Shown: positions 1 to 10,474 of the stretch, one piece after another
How the letters are laid out: each line of letters opens with the position of its first letter
How positions within the stretch are numbered: the first letter of the stretch is position 1
Source: Phymatolithon calcareum
Taxonomy: Eukaryota; Rhodophyta; Florideophyceae; Hapalidiales
Direction: 5' to 3'
Length of the DNA: 64,000 nt
Assembly: GCA_977006965.1 (NCBI GenBank)
Contig: OZ345368.1
Span: 2,754,791 to 2,818,790, forward strand
Translations under genes and position numbers: made by a program
Notes under the pieces: generated by a model
The model's database searches: none
What the model was told of the DNA's origin: nothing
Seen by the model: the letters and a program-made list of their open reading frames with translations, nothing else

Positions 1-307
1 ATGTAATTTGCAAGCCCTGTAGTTCTGTTAGCGACGCTAATCGGAGGTGACACAAAGAGGAAGAAAGTAGGCTATTCGCCAAATAACAAATGTAACAGGC
101 ATACGCTACTAAAATAGCCGTCTCCTCGAGCTGGAGTTAAAAGAAACAAAAATTGGAAAGATAGTGCTTACTAGAACTGGAGAGCAACTAGGAGATAAGA
201 GACACGAGCGCCAGGTTTCTCCTGCTACAGATGAATATGTCACTCCCAGCCAAGTTAGGAACTGTGCTTTGAAGCTGTTTTGGAACGTGTCTCTTGCTCT
301 GTTTTGA

Positions 308-469
308 CGATTCAGGGAGGGGAAGACAGCGAAGAGGAAGCCTCTTCTGTTTCCGAAGAAGAAGTGGGAGTTTTTGTTTCCTGTTCCTGAAGAGGAAATG
401 GAACATTGGGCAAGCATCGGTGCAGCAAAGAGAGCAATCGACATTCTAGACAGCATTAAGTTGAATTGA
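308..469 (+). CDS. possible 3' end of an unidentified gene
   Basis: Reading from just after an in-frame TGA (305-307) to a TGA at 467-469 gives 53 residues whose second half (EEEMEHWASIGAAKRAIDI) has a protein-like, acidic/helical composition. No start codon is obvious and the reading frame is closed upstream, so if real this is a last exon or a frameshifted tail; an AG at 313-314 could be an acceptor. I do not recognise the family. The rest of 1-562 shows nothing I can name. Confidence 0.2.
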   Translation, partial: RFREGKTAKRKPLLFPKKKWEFLFPVPEEEMEHWASIGAAKRAIDILDSIKLN

Positions 470-939
470 GTGACACGTGTGTATTAAAAATGATTAAAGC
501 TGATGTCCCCATTCCAAATCACTTTAAATAACTTTCGAAAACGTATGATTGAATGAGGTTGAGGCCCGTGCCATACCCAGGTTTTTCGCATACGACACAC
601 GGCGCTACTTTAAATCGAATAGGCCGCAGGGTCCAGCAGTCCATACCCATCCGTTCAAAATATACAGGCGTCCTGGAGGTGCATCCAGTTTCCGTAATTC
701 TATACGCACGTTTCTTGTGTGATCTCGACAGCCAGTACTACTGCGTTGTACTGTCCAGTACAAGCACTCCGCTGTTGCTCTTCTTGTGCACGCAACTACT
801 TTGAGAGGCCAGCAACGGCTCTGAGGTTGAAGCGAACGGCTTGTGGCGTTTCGCAACCGCTAGAAGCGTCTGGAAACAGAATTGATACAGCTGGTAACGA
901 GTCGACACTGAACGTAACGCTTGTCTCTCGTCCAAACCA

Positions 940-2680
940 GTGCCGTGGAACTGCTTCGGTTGTGCACAACAGCTATACATCTCCGCTGTTCATGCGCTTC
1001 ACTACCGGCTTTCTCAGAGCGCAGTCGTACAAGCACAAGAACTCGCCATTCCCGCACAACCGACCTTCCCGCCGCTTGCGTCGGCGCTAGCACATCCAAG
1101 CCTACCCATTCTGCTACTGCTACTAACTGGCGTATGTCGCTCGCCCGAGTCGGGCGTCATGGGGCACGGCGCCAACACGAACGCTTTTGTGGCTCCGTCT
1201 ACCCACGCTGGGGCGCCTACGCTCTCACCACCGGCTGCGCTAGTGCTCCCGATGCAATCAGCCAATCAACCCACTTCTCCGTCGCCTCTTCCTGCCCATA
1301 CACCGCATGCGCGGCCGGGGTATCGTTTGCACGCCGCACTTCCATCATCATCGCGGCCAACTGCGTCCTACGCTGAATCACCGCCATACGCCGCGCACAT
1401 AGTAACGCCGCCCGCCGCAGGCGGTGAGTTCGCAAATGATGATGGTGACCGTCGCACAAATCGGTCCATACTACCAACCGCCGCGCACATGGTGACGCCG
1501 TCCGACCCGGCTGGTGAGTTCGCAAATGATGACGCACATCGTCGTGCTCGCGTCCATACTGCCAACCGCCGCGCACATGGTGACGCCGCCTGCCGCGGGT
1601 GTCGACTTCGGCGGAGACGAACTGGACTTCGAGGGCGGCGTGAAAGCAGTGAGTCCGTGGCTGAAAGAGTTCGTACCGGAGCACAATGTGCTCACCACAC
1701 GGGCCAGCCGTGACTATTTGTACACTTGGTTGCTGCACTGTGGCGTTCGGACGTTGCCTGGCCTAGCACGTAAAGTAAATTTGAAGAACATTGGGTGGAA
1801 GAACACTCTCGTTTTTCGTCTTCTCATGCATTCCGATGCACTTGTGCACGATTCATCTGCTACGTACAATTCGGTGTTTGGCGATGAGTATACAGGGTTT
1901 TGGCGTTCTCCGCGTAACCAGGCTGCTACTGTATACATCGCTCCTTCCGCTGAGGTCGTGTGAGACACCGCTTCTGTGGAGGGCAAGCGCGGCCGTTCCG
2001 CAAAGAAGGCCGAGCAACCTATGTCTACGACCGAGTTCTCTCGCCTCATGGGCGTACTCATTGAGGACGATGATGCATGAACTGCGGTAATTTCTTCCTG
2101 CCAAGACCTGACCCGTGAGCAGCAGCAGCGCCGGGAGGGACGAGACACGTTCTGGACGACGATTGTTGAGCGCGTTTTCAATGACACGTCGTTCAAGATT
2201 GCACTAGACGTTAGGGGATGCGTTAACGGCGACAGCGACCTCAGCATGGCCGATCATAATGCAAAGCCACTTTCTTCTCTCTCTGGTGTTTGGCTAAAGG
2301 ACAAATTTTTTGTCGTACGCGGGCTTTTCACGCGGGGGTACGACCGATGGAGTCGCTCCGGTCAAAACGACGCGGAAGGGAACGACTTTCACATTTTCGT
2401 TCCTCGTGCACCTAATTCGACTGGATTTTCGTCTCAGGGGAGACATGTTTGTATCATGTTCCATTCGCTGAGGTGTGGACGGCTCGGCGAAGACTCATAG
2501 CTGCTAAACTTTGTCTGGAAACTCGCGCCGGGGGGCGCGGGATATGACCATGGAGATATGTAAATGAGGGGTGGTTCACAGCTAAAGAAGCGGAAGAAGC
2601 AGGAAGAGGCCATGGAGGCCGCGAACGCCGCGAGAGGCGGAACGCACGCCGACAACTCGATGTCGGATAGTTCCTTGTGA
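940..2680 (+). pseudogene. decayed ORF inside the Harbinger-like element, family unknown
   Basis: A long plus-strand coding trace starts in one frame (940-1713) and continues after a shift near 1,540 in another frame, which then stays coding-like to 2680. The shift lies inside tandem repeats, where the peptide motif AAHMVTP recurs in both frames. In the second frame the trace is broken by TGA at 1961, TGA at 2078, TAG at 2498 and TAA at 2561 before a final TGA at 2678. Each is one C-to-T step from CGA, CAG or CAA. The N-terminal third is Pro/Ala-rich; the middle has an acidic stretch followed by WLKEFVPEHNVL; the end is a Lys/Glu-rich, coiled-coil-like tail. I recognise no domain. It may be an element-encoded accessory protein or a captured host gene. 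Confidence 0.45.
1386..1610 (+). repeat. 88-90-bp tandem repeat, about 2.6 copies
   Basis: The core CCGCGCACAT recurs at 1391, 1481 and 1569 with matching flanks (ACGCCG to its right, GAGTTCGCAAATGATGA farther on). The period of 88-90 bp is not always a multiple of three, so copy-number changes shift the frame; the coding trace changes frame here. Confidence 0.7.
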
Positions 2681-2683
2681 CTG

Positions 2684-2834
2684 ACTCGAAAGTGAGACGG
2701 TCCCGCCGCTTTGAGGCAGAGCGGAAGCGCTGAGCAAGCGCTTCATCTAATCTAGAGTCGAGCAGAGACAAAACAGTCACCAACGCGCTGCTAACTAGCA
2801 TAAGCTTCTTCGTCGGCGTATCTGAGACCACCAT
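2684..2834 (-). pseudogene. N-terminal segment of a Harbinger-like transposase
   Basis: On the minus strand, from an ATG at 2834, the peptide contains VLSLLDSRLDEAL followed by FRSASKRRDRLTFE. The 51-residue ORF in the small Harbinger-like element at 17908-18063 contains LLSLVDSLVDNGL and YRSPSKRRDRMSFQ at the same spacing. The two DNA segments differ mainly at third codon positions, which argues that this minus-strand frame was the selected one. Reading continues to 2454, but the later part (Pro/Arg-rich) overlaps the opposite-strand ORF and has no support. No catalytic domain follows, so this is a leftover first exon or N-terminus. Confidence 0.5.
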
Positions 2835-2939
2835 ATTGGCGACAATGAGACCATGGAGTAGTCGTTGGGGTTTGAAGGGGTTTTAGAGACCGCAGTTTGG
2901 CGCGAATATCGAAATCGTTACGGAATCGGAAGCAAATAG

Positions 2940-2997
2940 CTGCAGTAAAAGCCGTAACTTCTTGGCCGCGGCCTAGAAGTTCTCGCTTTTACTGCAG
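2940..2997. repeat. imperfect foldback with GGCCGCGGCC centre
   Basis: Arms of 23 bases at 2940-2962 and 2975-2997 pair with three mismatches around a GC-rich palindromic loop. The motif AACTTCTTGGCCGCGG reappears as AACTTCTTGACCGCGG near 15000 in the small Harbinger-like element, within a similar hairpin. It may be a shared subterminal signal. Confidence 0.55.
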
Positions 2998-3412
2998 GCG
3001 ATCCATTATGATTAAAATTATCATAATGATTTACAGCGCTGGTTTGCCAATAATATCTCGACAAATCACGCGGCAACTGTCGTCGAATTAATTTTCGCTG
3101 GGTATGGCACGGGCCTGAAGTAACTATCCATCTCATAATCACTGTTATTTTCTGGGAGTTACGACAAATTCATTTATTAAATATTTGAATTTGAGAATTT
3201 TGTGAAAATTTTCGGACGATATGACGCGCCAATTGCCTTTACCCAAGTTTTTGTGTTCTTGTATGCTCCAAATATTGCTGTTGGGAGAATACAGTCATCA
3301 CCATAATCTGAACGTTTCGTATCGTCTTTTCCAAACGTGTCTTCCACCCATGTCCAGAGACGAGGATGTACTGGCCAAGGTGGTGCTCTCCGAGCAGACG
3401 CTTCCTGCGACA

Positions 3413-3967
3413 ATGAAGCCGCGAGTGTCTGTCTACATTGCGGCAAGCGTGGATGGTTTTATCGCGCGCAAAGACGGCAACTTGGACTGGCTAGACGCTT
3501 GGAACGCTGTGGTGCCGGACGGCGAGGACTGCGGATACGGAGCGTTCATGAAGGATATCGACATGTTGATAATGGGGCGAAATACGTATGAGAAAGTGCT
3601 TGACCATCCGACGTGGCCGTACGGCAAGAAACGGATGCTTGTGCTGAGTAGCCGGACTATCAAGTTTCCCGAGAAAGTGCCAAACACGGTAAGCCACTCG
3701 CGCGAATGTCCGTCTCACCTGTGCCGGCGGCTCGGTGCCGAGGGCGTGCGTAGGATATACATTGACGGCGGCGTCACGATTCAAAGGTTTCTGGCAGCTG
3801 GACTTGTGGACGACTTGATCATCACGACGATTCCGATTCTCATCGGGGAGGGAGCGCCGCTGTTTGGGACGTTACCCGGGGACATTCAGCTCAAATGTGC
3901 GAAGACGAAGACGTATAAGTTTGGGTTTGTACAGGTGCATTACGAGGTGGTCAAAAATAATTCTTGA
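3413..3967 (+). CDS. dihydrofolate reductase-like protein (RibD C-terminal domain family)
   Basis: The 184-residue product starts MKPRVSVYIAASVDGFIA, the usual beginning of the small RibD-C/DHFR-like proteins (YyaP type, about 180 residues). It contains the SxDGFIA strand, GAFMKDIDMLIMGRNTYE, and the late motifs RRIYIDGGVTIQRFL and LVDDLIITTIPILIGEG, all in family order, so the NADPH-binding DHFR fold looks complete. These proteins are putative NADPH-dependent oxidoreductases of unclear substrate; few are tied to riboflavin or folate synthesis, so no pathway is assigned. The start at 3413 gives the family length. The frame is open upstream with ATGs at 3350 and 3221; the longer form adds a Cys/Leu-rich stretch that might be a presequence or an artefact. 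No intron is needed. Composition is ordinary coding and differs from the transposon to its left. Confidence 0.85.
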   Translation: MKPRVSVYIAASVDGFIARKDGNLDWLDAWNAVVPDGEDCGYGAFMKDIDMLIMGRNTYEKVLDHPTWPYGKKRMLVLSSRTIKFPEKVPNTVSHSRECPSHLCRRLGAEGVRRIYIDGGVTIQRFLAAGLVDDLIITTIPILIGEGAPLFGTLPGDIQLKCAKTKTYKFGFVQVHYEVVKNNS

Positions 3968-4831
3968 TGAGGGGTGCGCGTCTTCGACGGAGCGATTACG
4001 ACGTCCCCTCCTTCAGTTTGCAAATGTGTTGGGTTAGTTGGCGGCGTTTGAGAGTAATCAGTCACAAGCACACGAGCTACGAAACGAGTTGTATTTTCCA
4101 CGGGCGCGGTTGCTTTTGCGAATGTAACTTGGTTGTGCCGAGACGGCCTGATCTTAGGTAGTCGGAGTGATGGCGTAGGAATTGCAGTTGTCATTGATGT
4201 GCTCGAGTAAAATATTCTCGGAGCTATGCCAGCGGGGTCATTGATGACTGCTTGTTGCCGAGAAGCGCCTTTTAACCATGCCGTGCGCCGTTCTGGTCCG
4301 GATAGGTATCAGCAGAACCTGCGGAAAAGCATTTCTTTTGGCGGCGCGGTGGACACCGCGGGTGAGCATATCGTGAAGAGTGCACTCAGCGCCTCGAACT
4401 CACACGTGTAAATTTACAGTGTTGAAGTGGTCCGTGTTCGCCCCGCTCGTGCACTCGCCGAAGGGCGAAGCTCAGTAAACGCAAAATTTCGAAAAAAACT
4501 AACGGGACAGAGCAGTAATCTCAAATTCAGTACCCAATCCAATCGCAATGCGCCAGGTAAACACACGCCACGAAATGCATCCACTCAGTGTGTGCATGCA
4601 CCGAGAGACCCCGATTCCCAAACCCTCATCGTTTTTCCGATTCACTCCAGCACCCCAATCGCATCACATTTTTGACGGCCGCCCGACACTGTTGCCCGCC
4701 ACCCCCAGACGACGCTTCCTGCCCGGTCGGCAGGGCGCATCATCATCGTTCACTCACTGCCACACTCGCCTGCCGTTAATCTTATCACCCGACCTGAGTG
4801 CTCACCTGCACAAGCCGCTCCCGTCACGGCC
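3968..4831. other. intergenic, no gene recognised
   Basis: Only short overlapping ORFs without recognisable motifs are present. The last 300 bp before the kinase ATG are C-rich and T/A-poor on the plus strand, with no clear TATA box; this could be the kinase 5' UTR and promoter. Confidence 0.4.
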
Positions 4832-6355
4832 ATGGTCGCTAACGACCAGCCGCATGCACCGGATTCAGAACCGCGCCTCTCCGGCTGGGCCTCCGTTCGT
4901 TCGGCACGCTCCGTCCGCCTATTTCCTACCCCGCGACAGCGGCTGTACGCCCGTCTCGATCAAGGCTCACTCTCCTTTGCATCCAGTCCGACCACAGCAC
5001 CAACTCTATCTGCCGCAGTCCCCGCGCTCTCGCTTGAAGTGAAGAAAGCCCATCTTGTCCTCCGAGCACCTGGTCTCAAAATAACCGTCTCCCCAGAGCC
5101 CCCAAATCTTCTCTCTGTCTGGGCTAGGGCGCTATCAGCATACATCAAGCGTCGCTTTTCAGATTCTTATGCGCTTCAGGATGAACTTGGCAGCGGTAGT
5201 TTCGCGGAGGTGTTCCGGGCCACACATATTCCAACTGGCACCACGGTGGCAGTCAAGCGCATCGCCACGTCCACCAAACGCGCCCAGTCGTCCGTGCAGC
5301 TCGCCATGGAGCTACGCTGCATGATCGCCGTTCAACACCCAGGGCTAATGCCTGCACGCGAGGTGTTCCACGAAAAGGGCGAAATTTTCATAGTCATGGA
5401 TCTTATGTCCGGTGGGTCGCTCAAGGAGGTGGTGTGTGCCCATGCATCGCATGGTGCGCAAGAAACACACGCTGCTGGTATCGCCCTGCAGACCTTGCGC
5501 GCGCTGGCGCATTTGCACGCGCGCGGAATTGCACACCGCGACGTGAAGCTGGAAAATGTTCTTTGTCCCGACGACTCACTTCCTGCACGGGGCATCCGTC
5601 TCGGGGACTTTGGCTTCGCCATCCATGTGCCAGAAACGCCATCCCATTACCGCAATTTTCCAGTCGGTACACCGGTTTATGTGGCACCGGAAAGCGCGCG
5701 CAACGAAGTGCACGGCGAGCCAGTCGACATTTTTGCCGTGGGTGTAATGATTTGGAGGATGCTCACTGGGGAGTATCCCTTCGAGGGGAAGGACGACCGT
5801 GCCACCATCAAGATGGTGGCGACCGCAAAAAAGCCCCTGTTTGAAAATGTAGCGTTTGCGGACGTCAGTGCGACTTGCATGCGATTCCTCCAGGCCACCT
5901 TGCAGACGGATCCGAGAAAAAGGCTTTCCGCCAACGGTGCGCTCGTCCACCCGTGGCTCTCACAGGCACACGCGGAAGAGGATGCCGAGAAAGCACTGGC
6001 CGGTGTCGTGAACTATGATAGTGATAAACGACAGTGCGAAGAAACAAATCCGCGTGCGCGGTGGCTATGCGCGATGGGTGCCGTAAGTTTTGTGGTTCGC
6101 TTGCGCAATTGGACCACGGAAGAGCGATCAGGGTCCGCCATCACGCGCACAGTGGAGGCATTGCGCAGACTGAGCATTGACGCGCCTGTGGTGGCACTGT
6201 CTGGCGCTTCAAGACGGACTGGAGCTCGGATAGGGGCGTCCATGCGATGGCGTAAACAGGCAAAGGAGCCGCGCGGCGGAGGTAGTGCGGTGGAATTTCG
6301 CATGCCGCCGGCCGTGGCTGGGGGACAGGAGGCGGACCGCCACGGAGAGCGCTGA
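4832..6355 (+). CDS. serine/threonine protein kinase with possible N-terminal PH-like domain
   Basis: The product has 507 residues and no visible intron. Residues about 112-375 form a complete protein kinase domain: glycine loop GSGSFAEV (120-127), AVK lysine 142, alpha-C glutamate about 160, catalytic loop HRDVKLEN (235-242), DFG (259-261) and APE (285-287), then the GVMIWRMLTGEYPF segment and the RKRLSANGALVHPWL end. HRD-V-K-L-E-N points to a Ser/Thr kinase near the CAMK/SNF1 groups. The first about 105 residues (GWASVRS at 18-24, beta-strand-rich, ending in SVWARALSAY) have the spacing of a PH-like lipid-binding domain, but this is inference. The last about 110 residues are Arg-rich and low in complexity. 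All catalytic residues are present, so it is probably active and cytoplasmic or membrane-recruited. The start is the first ATG after an upstream Pro/Ser-rich stretch; ACGGCCATGG is a reasonable context. The substrate is unknown. Confidence 0.9.
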   Translation: MVANDQPHAPDSEPRLSGWASVRSARSVRLFPTPRQRLYARLDQGSLSFASSPTTAPTLSAAVPALSLEVKKAHLVLRAPGLKITVSPEPPNLLSVWARALSAYIKRRFSDSYALQDELGSGSFAEVFRATHIPTGTTVAVKRIATSTKRAQSSVQLAMELRCMIAVQHPGLMPAREVFHEKGEIFIVMDLMSGGSLKEVVCAHASHGAQETHAAGIALQTLRALAHLHARGIAHRDVKLENVLCPDDSLPARGIRLGDFGFAIHVPETPSHYRNFPVGTPVYVAPESARNEVHGEPVDIFAVGVMIWRMLTGEYPFEGKDDRATIKMVATAKKPLFENVAFADVSATCMRFLQATLQTDPRKRLSANGALVHPWLSQAHAEEDAEKALAGVVNYDSDKRQCEETNPRARWLCAMGAVSFVVRLRNWTTEERSGSAITRTVEALRRLSIDAPVVALSGASRRTGARIGASMRWRKQAKEPRGGGSAVEFRMPPAVAGGQEADRHGER

Positions 6356-8562
6356 TCCAGGGCAGTCTGACGGAGGCGTATCATAAAATTAAACGATAAA
6401 TATATAGGGCTAATATAGGAAATTCAGGGGTATATTTTTGTAAGCATCTTGCTTCCAAAATGTAGCTCAACTCGCCCATGGCGCTCCGGCAATACACAGA
6501 AGTGCGGACGTCAGTACTGTACCCGCGCGCCCGCGTGGATCGCCGGCCGGTACCACCGGCCCAGGACGGCGGTGAACTCGTTCATGGCAGAGTTGACTAA
6601 CGACGGCGGCTGAATCCACGGCAGTGCAGGAAGTCTTACTGCGATCTCTCTCTTTTGGCTCAACGTTACAAATGGTAGCACCTTCAGACAACTCGGAGAG
6701 CCGAATGGCACAATCAATATTGTGATTTGTACGAGAGCTGTCCAGTGCACAGGCCTTCATTGGCTTAGTAGAGCTCAGCGATTTTGCCGGACTAAATCTG
6801 ATCCCGGACCACTACCTTTGCCATCGTGGAGCTGCAACCCGGATCCCGAATTACGTCCGTTACAACGCCGCGAACGTTTCGACAAAGATGCTCTAAAGTC
6901 ATATTTTTTTAAAATATCACACTGAATTTTTGAGTGTGTGCCTCTCAATAATTATGGAACTAATTCGTGAACTAAGCCTTACCCTGGACAATAATTTTAG
7001 CACATGCAAACTCGAATTGGCCACGTCTTCATCCGGTACTGTCATCCAGCTCGGCTTGTGCGCTAGATGATATGCCACTTCACTTTGAAAAGTACCCACA
7101 GGCCTCCCCTTTTTAAGCTGCAACCTGAATGCCCTTTTCAGGTAATGTGGACGCCTACATGATGGCAGTAACCTTCTTCTTGAAAAGCACTTCAAGGAAC
7201 TTACCCTAGCAATATATGTAGGGATGAGTATCCGTGCTTTAAAGTTAGGATCGAGTAGGGTGCCGGTACGTTTTTCTTTTGTACATGAAAGACACATAGA
7301 GTGAGCTATATGAGGCTCATTCTGACTGGTTTCATTCGACTTTTTCCCGTGACTCCAGGATGCAGGATACTGACATTGAGCTCGTTTGTGCTCCAGACAA
7401 TTGCGACAAACGAGGACGTTTTGTATGATGAGAGGGTGAATATCTTCAAAATAGTGTCAGGGTACTAATTCGCAATAGGAGAACACGGCACGCCGTAGAA
7501 CGCACATTGGGGACCATTACTACACCCTAAAGTAAGGTCAGTGGAAGTGATCGATTTTTACGCAGCTAGTACGGCGTTCGACGTGTGCATTCAAGCCCGC
7601 AAGACATCTCTGCGGAGATTCCTTTTTCGGGCTGCACTCGTGCCATTCCGTGGAATTGTGAATCAAGATGGTCATATTTAAGCAACGAATACAAGATGTT
7701 TTCCATTCCATCAGGAAGTCTTTATTTTTGGCATAGAGATGTATGTTGCTCTGTCAACGAAGGTGATATGACGCGTTAGAATCCATTGGAGACTTTTCTC
7801 ATCGAGTCGGAGTCCAAAAGAGGTATTTCTCGAGCCTCCGAGACTTGACAAAAGGCATGAATGATCTCTCATCCCAAGACCACGCTAGGTTTAAGTGGAA
7901 TTACCAGTCTTGCCCTAATCGTCATCAGGAATATTGGTTTAGCAGAATCCCAGCAACCGATCAAAGACGTGCATAGAGTGCACAATTTTGACACGCAATA
8001 TTCGCAAAGTCCACTCAGACAATGCAGATCCTGACCGGTTTACTATGCACTTGGCTTGATGGAAGCTGAGGTGCAGACAGATTGAAGTAGAGCGACGGAT
8101 AGAAAAGACCGTATGTAAGCATGACGAACATTTATACAATCTCACATGCACTCAGGGCTCCTCAATTAATTCTGATGAAGGCTTAGAGTGGAAGCCATAG
8201 CGAAACTGTGCGGCATGAGTATAAGTGGAATAAAGTATTACGAATGTCAAGAACGAAAATGCACTTCTTACGCACCACCGCACTATCGTTATAGCCACGC
8301 TGTCTAGTTGATCAGCCTCGTTGGAGATGTGAGAGTTTGCGTGCTTTGCATTGAACCTCAGAGAAAACATATCTTACTCTAGTAGAGAAGAAATAGGACT
8401 TCTCAACATTTTCTGGAATGATCAGGTGTGCAAAGAGCAAACGATAGAAGTTGTTCCATGGGATGGATACAAAAGCATACATGCAAAGCATTGCAAATAT
8501 TTTAGTATGCAGAAGTACTGAATTTTACTCCCGATGAGAAAGCCCTGTGTTGTGTCTCGATC
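6356..8562. other. 2.2 kb without a recognisable gene
   Basis: After the kinase stop there are AT-rich sequences near 6385-6440 suitable for polyadenylation. Between 6465 and 6760 a GC-rich patch has coding-like minus-strand frames (for example NEFTAVLGRWYRPAI), possibly a transposon relic, but I cannot name it. From 6900 to 8560 I see only short ORFs and no repeat structure. Confidence 0.4.
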
Positions 8563-8570
8563 TCTCTGTC

Positions 8571-8580
8571 GCTATATAAG
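8571..8580 (+). promoter_or_regulatory. TATA box of secreted-protein gene
   Basis: GCTATATAAG lies about 50 bp upstream of the ATG at 8629 and is conserved at 27715-27724 in front of the paralogue. The homology between the two copies begins only about 10 bp upstream, so the two genes share a core promoter but no upstream sequence. Confidence 0.7.
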
Positions 8581-8628
8581 GACCTTCTCCGGTACCATGA
8601 AACCCCCCGACGCCAGAACAACTGCAAT

Positions 8629-9130
8629 ATGGTCGCCCTCTCCCAGCTTATCATAACCGCTTTCCTGACCTTGATCTGCCTCCAGACGCCAGTTGCTGCA
8701 AGATATAAGCTGAATGGCGTTTTCCTGCTATGCGAGAAGGAGTACAAAAAAGGCCGCCCGTACGCCAAACTGTTTAAGAGCTCAGATGGCGTTTCGATAA
8801 CGTATCCGAGTAATTGTATTAAGAAGGAAATTAGAGGAAAAGCTGGAAGTGGATCATCGTACGGTAACTTTGCCGATATTTGGCCTTTTTATAAAAAGGG
8901 TAAGAACGAAGGATTTGAAGGATTGAAATATTACACCCAGACGTTCTATGTTTGCTCTTCGAAGTCCGGACAAAAGATCAGAGTTGAGTACAATAGTGGC
9001 AGAGAAATTGACTGGGTAAGTCTTGCCGCGTCTTTATATTTTCCCTCCACAACAAAAGTCTGACTCTTCTTCACCTCAGTGCGATGCGGAATATGAGGTA
9101 ATGGCTGTAGAGTTCAAGATTGAACAGTAA
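8629..9130 (+). CDS. small secreted cysteine-containing protein, one intron
   Basis: Exon 1 is 8629-9015 and exon 2 is 9080-9130, separated by a 64-bp intron starting GTAAGT and ending CACCTCAG. Splicing gives 145 residues: a clear signal peptide (hydrophobic core LSQLIITAFLTLICL, cleavage likely after PVAA at residue 24) and a mature domain rich in Lys, Tyr and Gly with four cysteines (LLCEK, SNCIK, YVCSS, WCDAEY), enough for two disulfides. Without splicing the ORF would end at 9063 with a low-complexity tail; the spliced form ends FKIEQ, a sequence preserved in the paralogue and in the 3' repeat at 10250. I do not recognise the family. The size, secretion signal and paired Cys are those of a secreted defence, recognition or effector-type protein, but the function is open. 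A TATA box sits about 50 bp upstream. Confidence 0.75.
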
Positions 9131-9352
9131 TGGAGAGGGCGCTCTAGGTTCGCAACACATTGCACGCTGAAAAAGATTCACCTCAAGCAGTCGACTTGCT
9201 GCACTGCTTTTTTGTGCAATGAACAAGGCGCAGGAAACGAGGAAAGTTTTCTCTGATAATCTCCTTTATTCTCTTTAGTCTGAGCAGGCGATCGAATGGA
9301 TTATCGAAATTATTTGTTTATCATAAAAGTGGCTATCCACGCAGGAAACACG
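9108..9352 (+). repeat. direct repeat of gene 3' end, unit 1
   Basis: The end of exon 2 (GAGTTCAAGATTGAAC) and about 220 bp downstream recur at 10247-10474 with indels. Shared landmarks include GACTTGCTGCACTGCTTT, CAGGAAACGAGGAAAG and GATCGAATGGATTATCGAA. Both units are also present in the paralogous copy (28480 and 29607 regions), so the repeat predates the segmental duplication. Confidence 0.8.
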
Positions 9353-10246
9353 ACTGCAAACAATAGCACGAGCTTTGTGATGGATTTTGATCACGCAGTA
9401 GCGAGGCACCGCGAAAGGCGCACAGATCGAGAGCATGCGTGCGTCCGGTGCCAAGTGCAGTGAAACTAGTACCAGCTCGCGAACTACCTGAGAACATTGT
9501 GGAAACATGGGGTAGACCACCCATCCTATGTGGCGAAGACGTATGGAACGCGAGAGAGATCGGAGAATTTGCACAGAACGCACTCAAAGTTTTCCTTGTA
9601 CTTAGTGAATACGCAAGTGGTCACCACAATTTGTTGGTATTTGATGTCGCTATTTGTGACGTCTGCGCAGGCGGCCGGTTCAATTTCGACTTGGGCGTCT
9701 GGAGCACACCGTGCGTGCAGAGTGGTGGCTAGCGGAGACGCACTCCCGAATGCTGAAAGGATGCTTGCATGTGCGCCAACGTTCGGCTGCGGTCCGATGC
9801 ACAACGCGAAAAGAGTGCGAATGCAGTTATTGATAAGATACTTTTTTAACTAAGAATCCATGTAGCAGCCGGGACACAGGAACACGAGGTGGTGAAAATT
9901 TGCAAATCCGGTACGATCCCGGTAGGGCCGAGGACCAGTGCATGGGATAGCGGATATAGTGCAGACTCTAACAGTATTGCTTGCATTCGAATTGCGTGCG
10001 TTTTTGGCCAGCTTGGGTGCAGTTTTAAGCTTTTCGCTTCCTTCACATCGGATCATGGCCGCAACAGAAATGCTTTTCACTCCTGTAATCGATGGTTATC
10101 ATAATATGATAATCAAAATCTTATTTTGCACAAAAATCGCCCTTTCTCTTGAGTACTCTGGCTGCAGCGAGAATTCGCTCACCTCTAAGATGAAGTTGGC
10201 AACGATAGGACGGAAGTTTCCGAAGCCATTGGAACCATTTCTTTTC

Positions 10247-10474
10247 TACTAGAGTTCAAGATTGAACGGTAATGCACAAAGGCAAAGCTTCACCTGAAGC
10301 AGTTGACTTGCTGCACTGCTTTCTTGTGTACGAACAAGACACAGGAAACGAGGAAAGCTTTCTCTGAAAATCATTCTCCATTATTTTCATTAGTGTAGTA
10401 CAGAACACATGATCGAATGGATTATCGAAGTTTTTTGTTTATCCTAACGGTGGCTATCTACTCAGGAAACACGT
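10247..10474 (+). repeat. direct repeat of gene 3' end, unit 2 (tandem gene relic)
   Basis: It begins with AGAGTTCAAGATTGAACGGTAA, matching the last codons and stop of the secreted-protein gene. No matching first exon is visible upstream, so this looks like the 3' remnant of a tandem paralogue. The sequence between the two units and on to 11536 holds only short ORFs I cannot name. Confidence 0.65.

Larger units (their letters stand above)
563..3115. mobile_element. PIF/Harbinger-like DNA transposon, non-autonomous or decayed
   Basis: Eighteen-base perfect terminal inverted repeats GGCCCGTGCCATACCCAG lie at 563-580 and, inverted, at 3098-3115. They are flanked on both sides by TGA (560-562 and 3116-3118), a 3-bp target duplication as expected for PIF/Harbinger elements. 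The TIR resembles that of the smaller element at 14551-15169 (GGCTCGGTCTATACCGGAT, also TGA-flanked), and the two share a homologous protein segment on the strand reading inward from the right end. The 2,553-bp body holds a decayed plus-strand ORF, an 88-90-bp tandem repeat, a minus-strand transposase-like N-terminal segment and a foldback near the right end. No complete DDE transposase is visible, so it would depend on another copy to move. Confidence 0.7.

Noticed and set aside
2690-2886. Continuation of the plus-strand decayed ORF through a frame shift
   Set aside because: The same bases encode, on the minus strand, a peptide conserved with the element at 17908 and with mostly silent differences, so the plus-strand frame here is a shadow.
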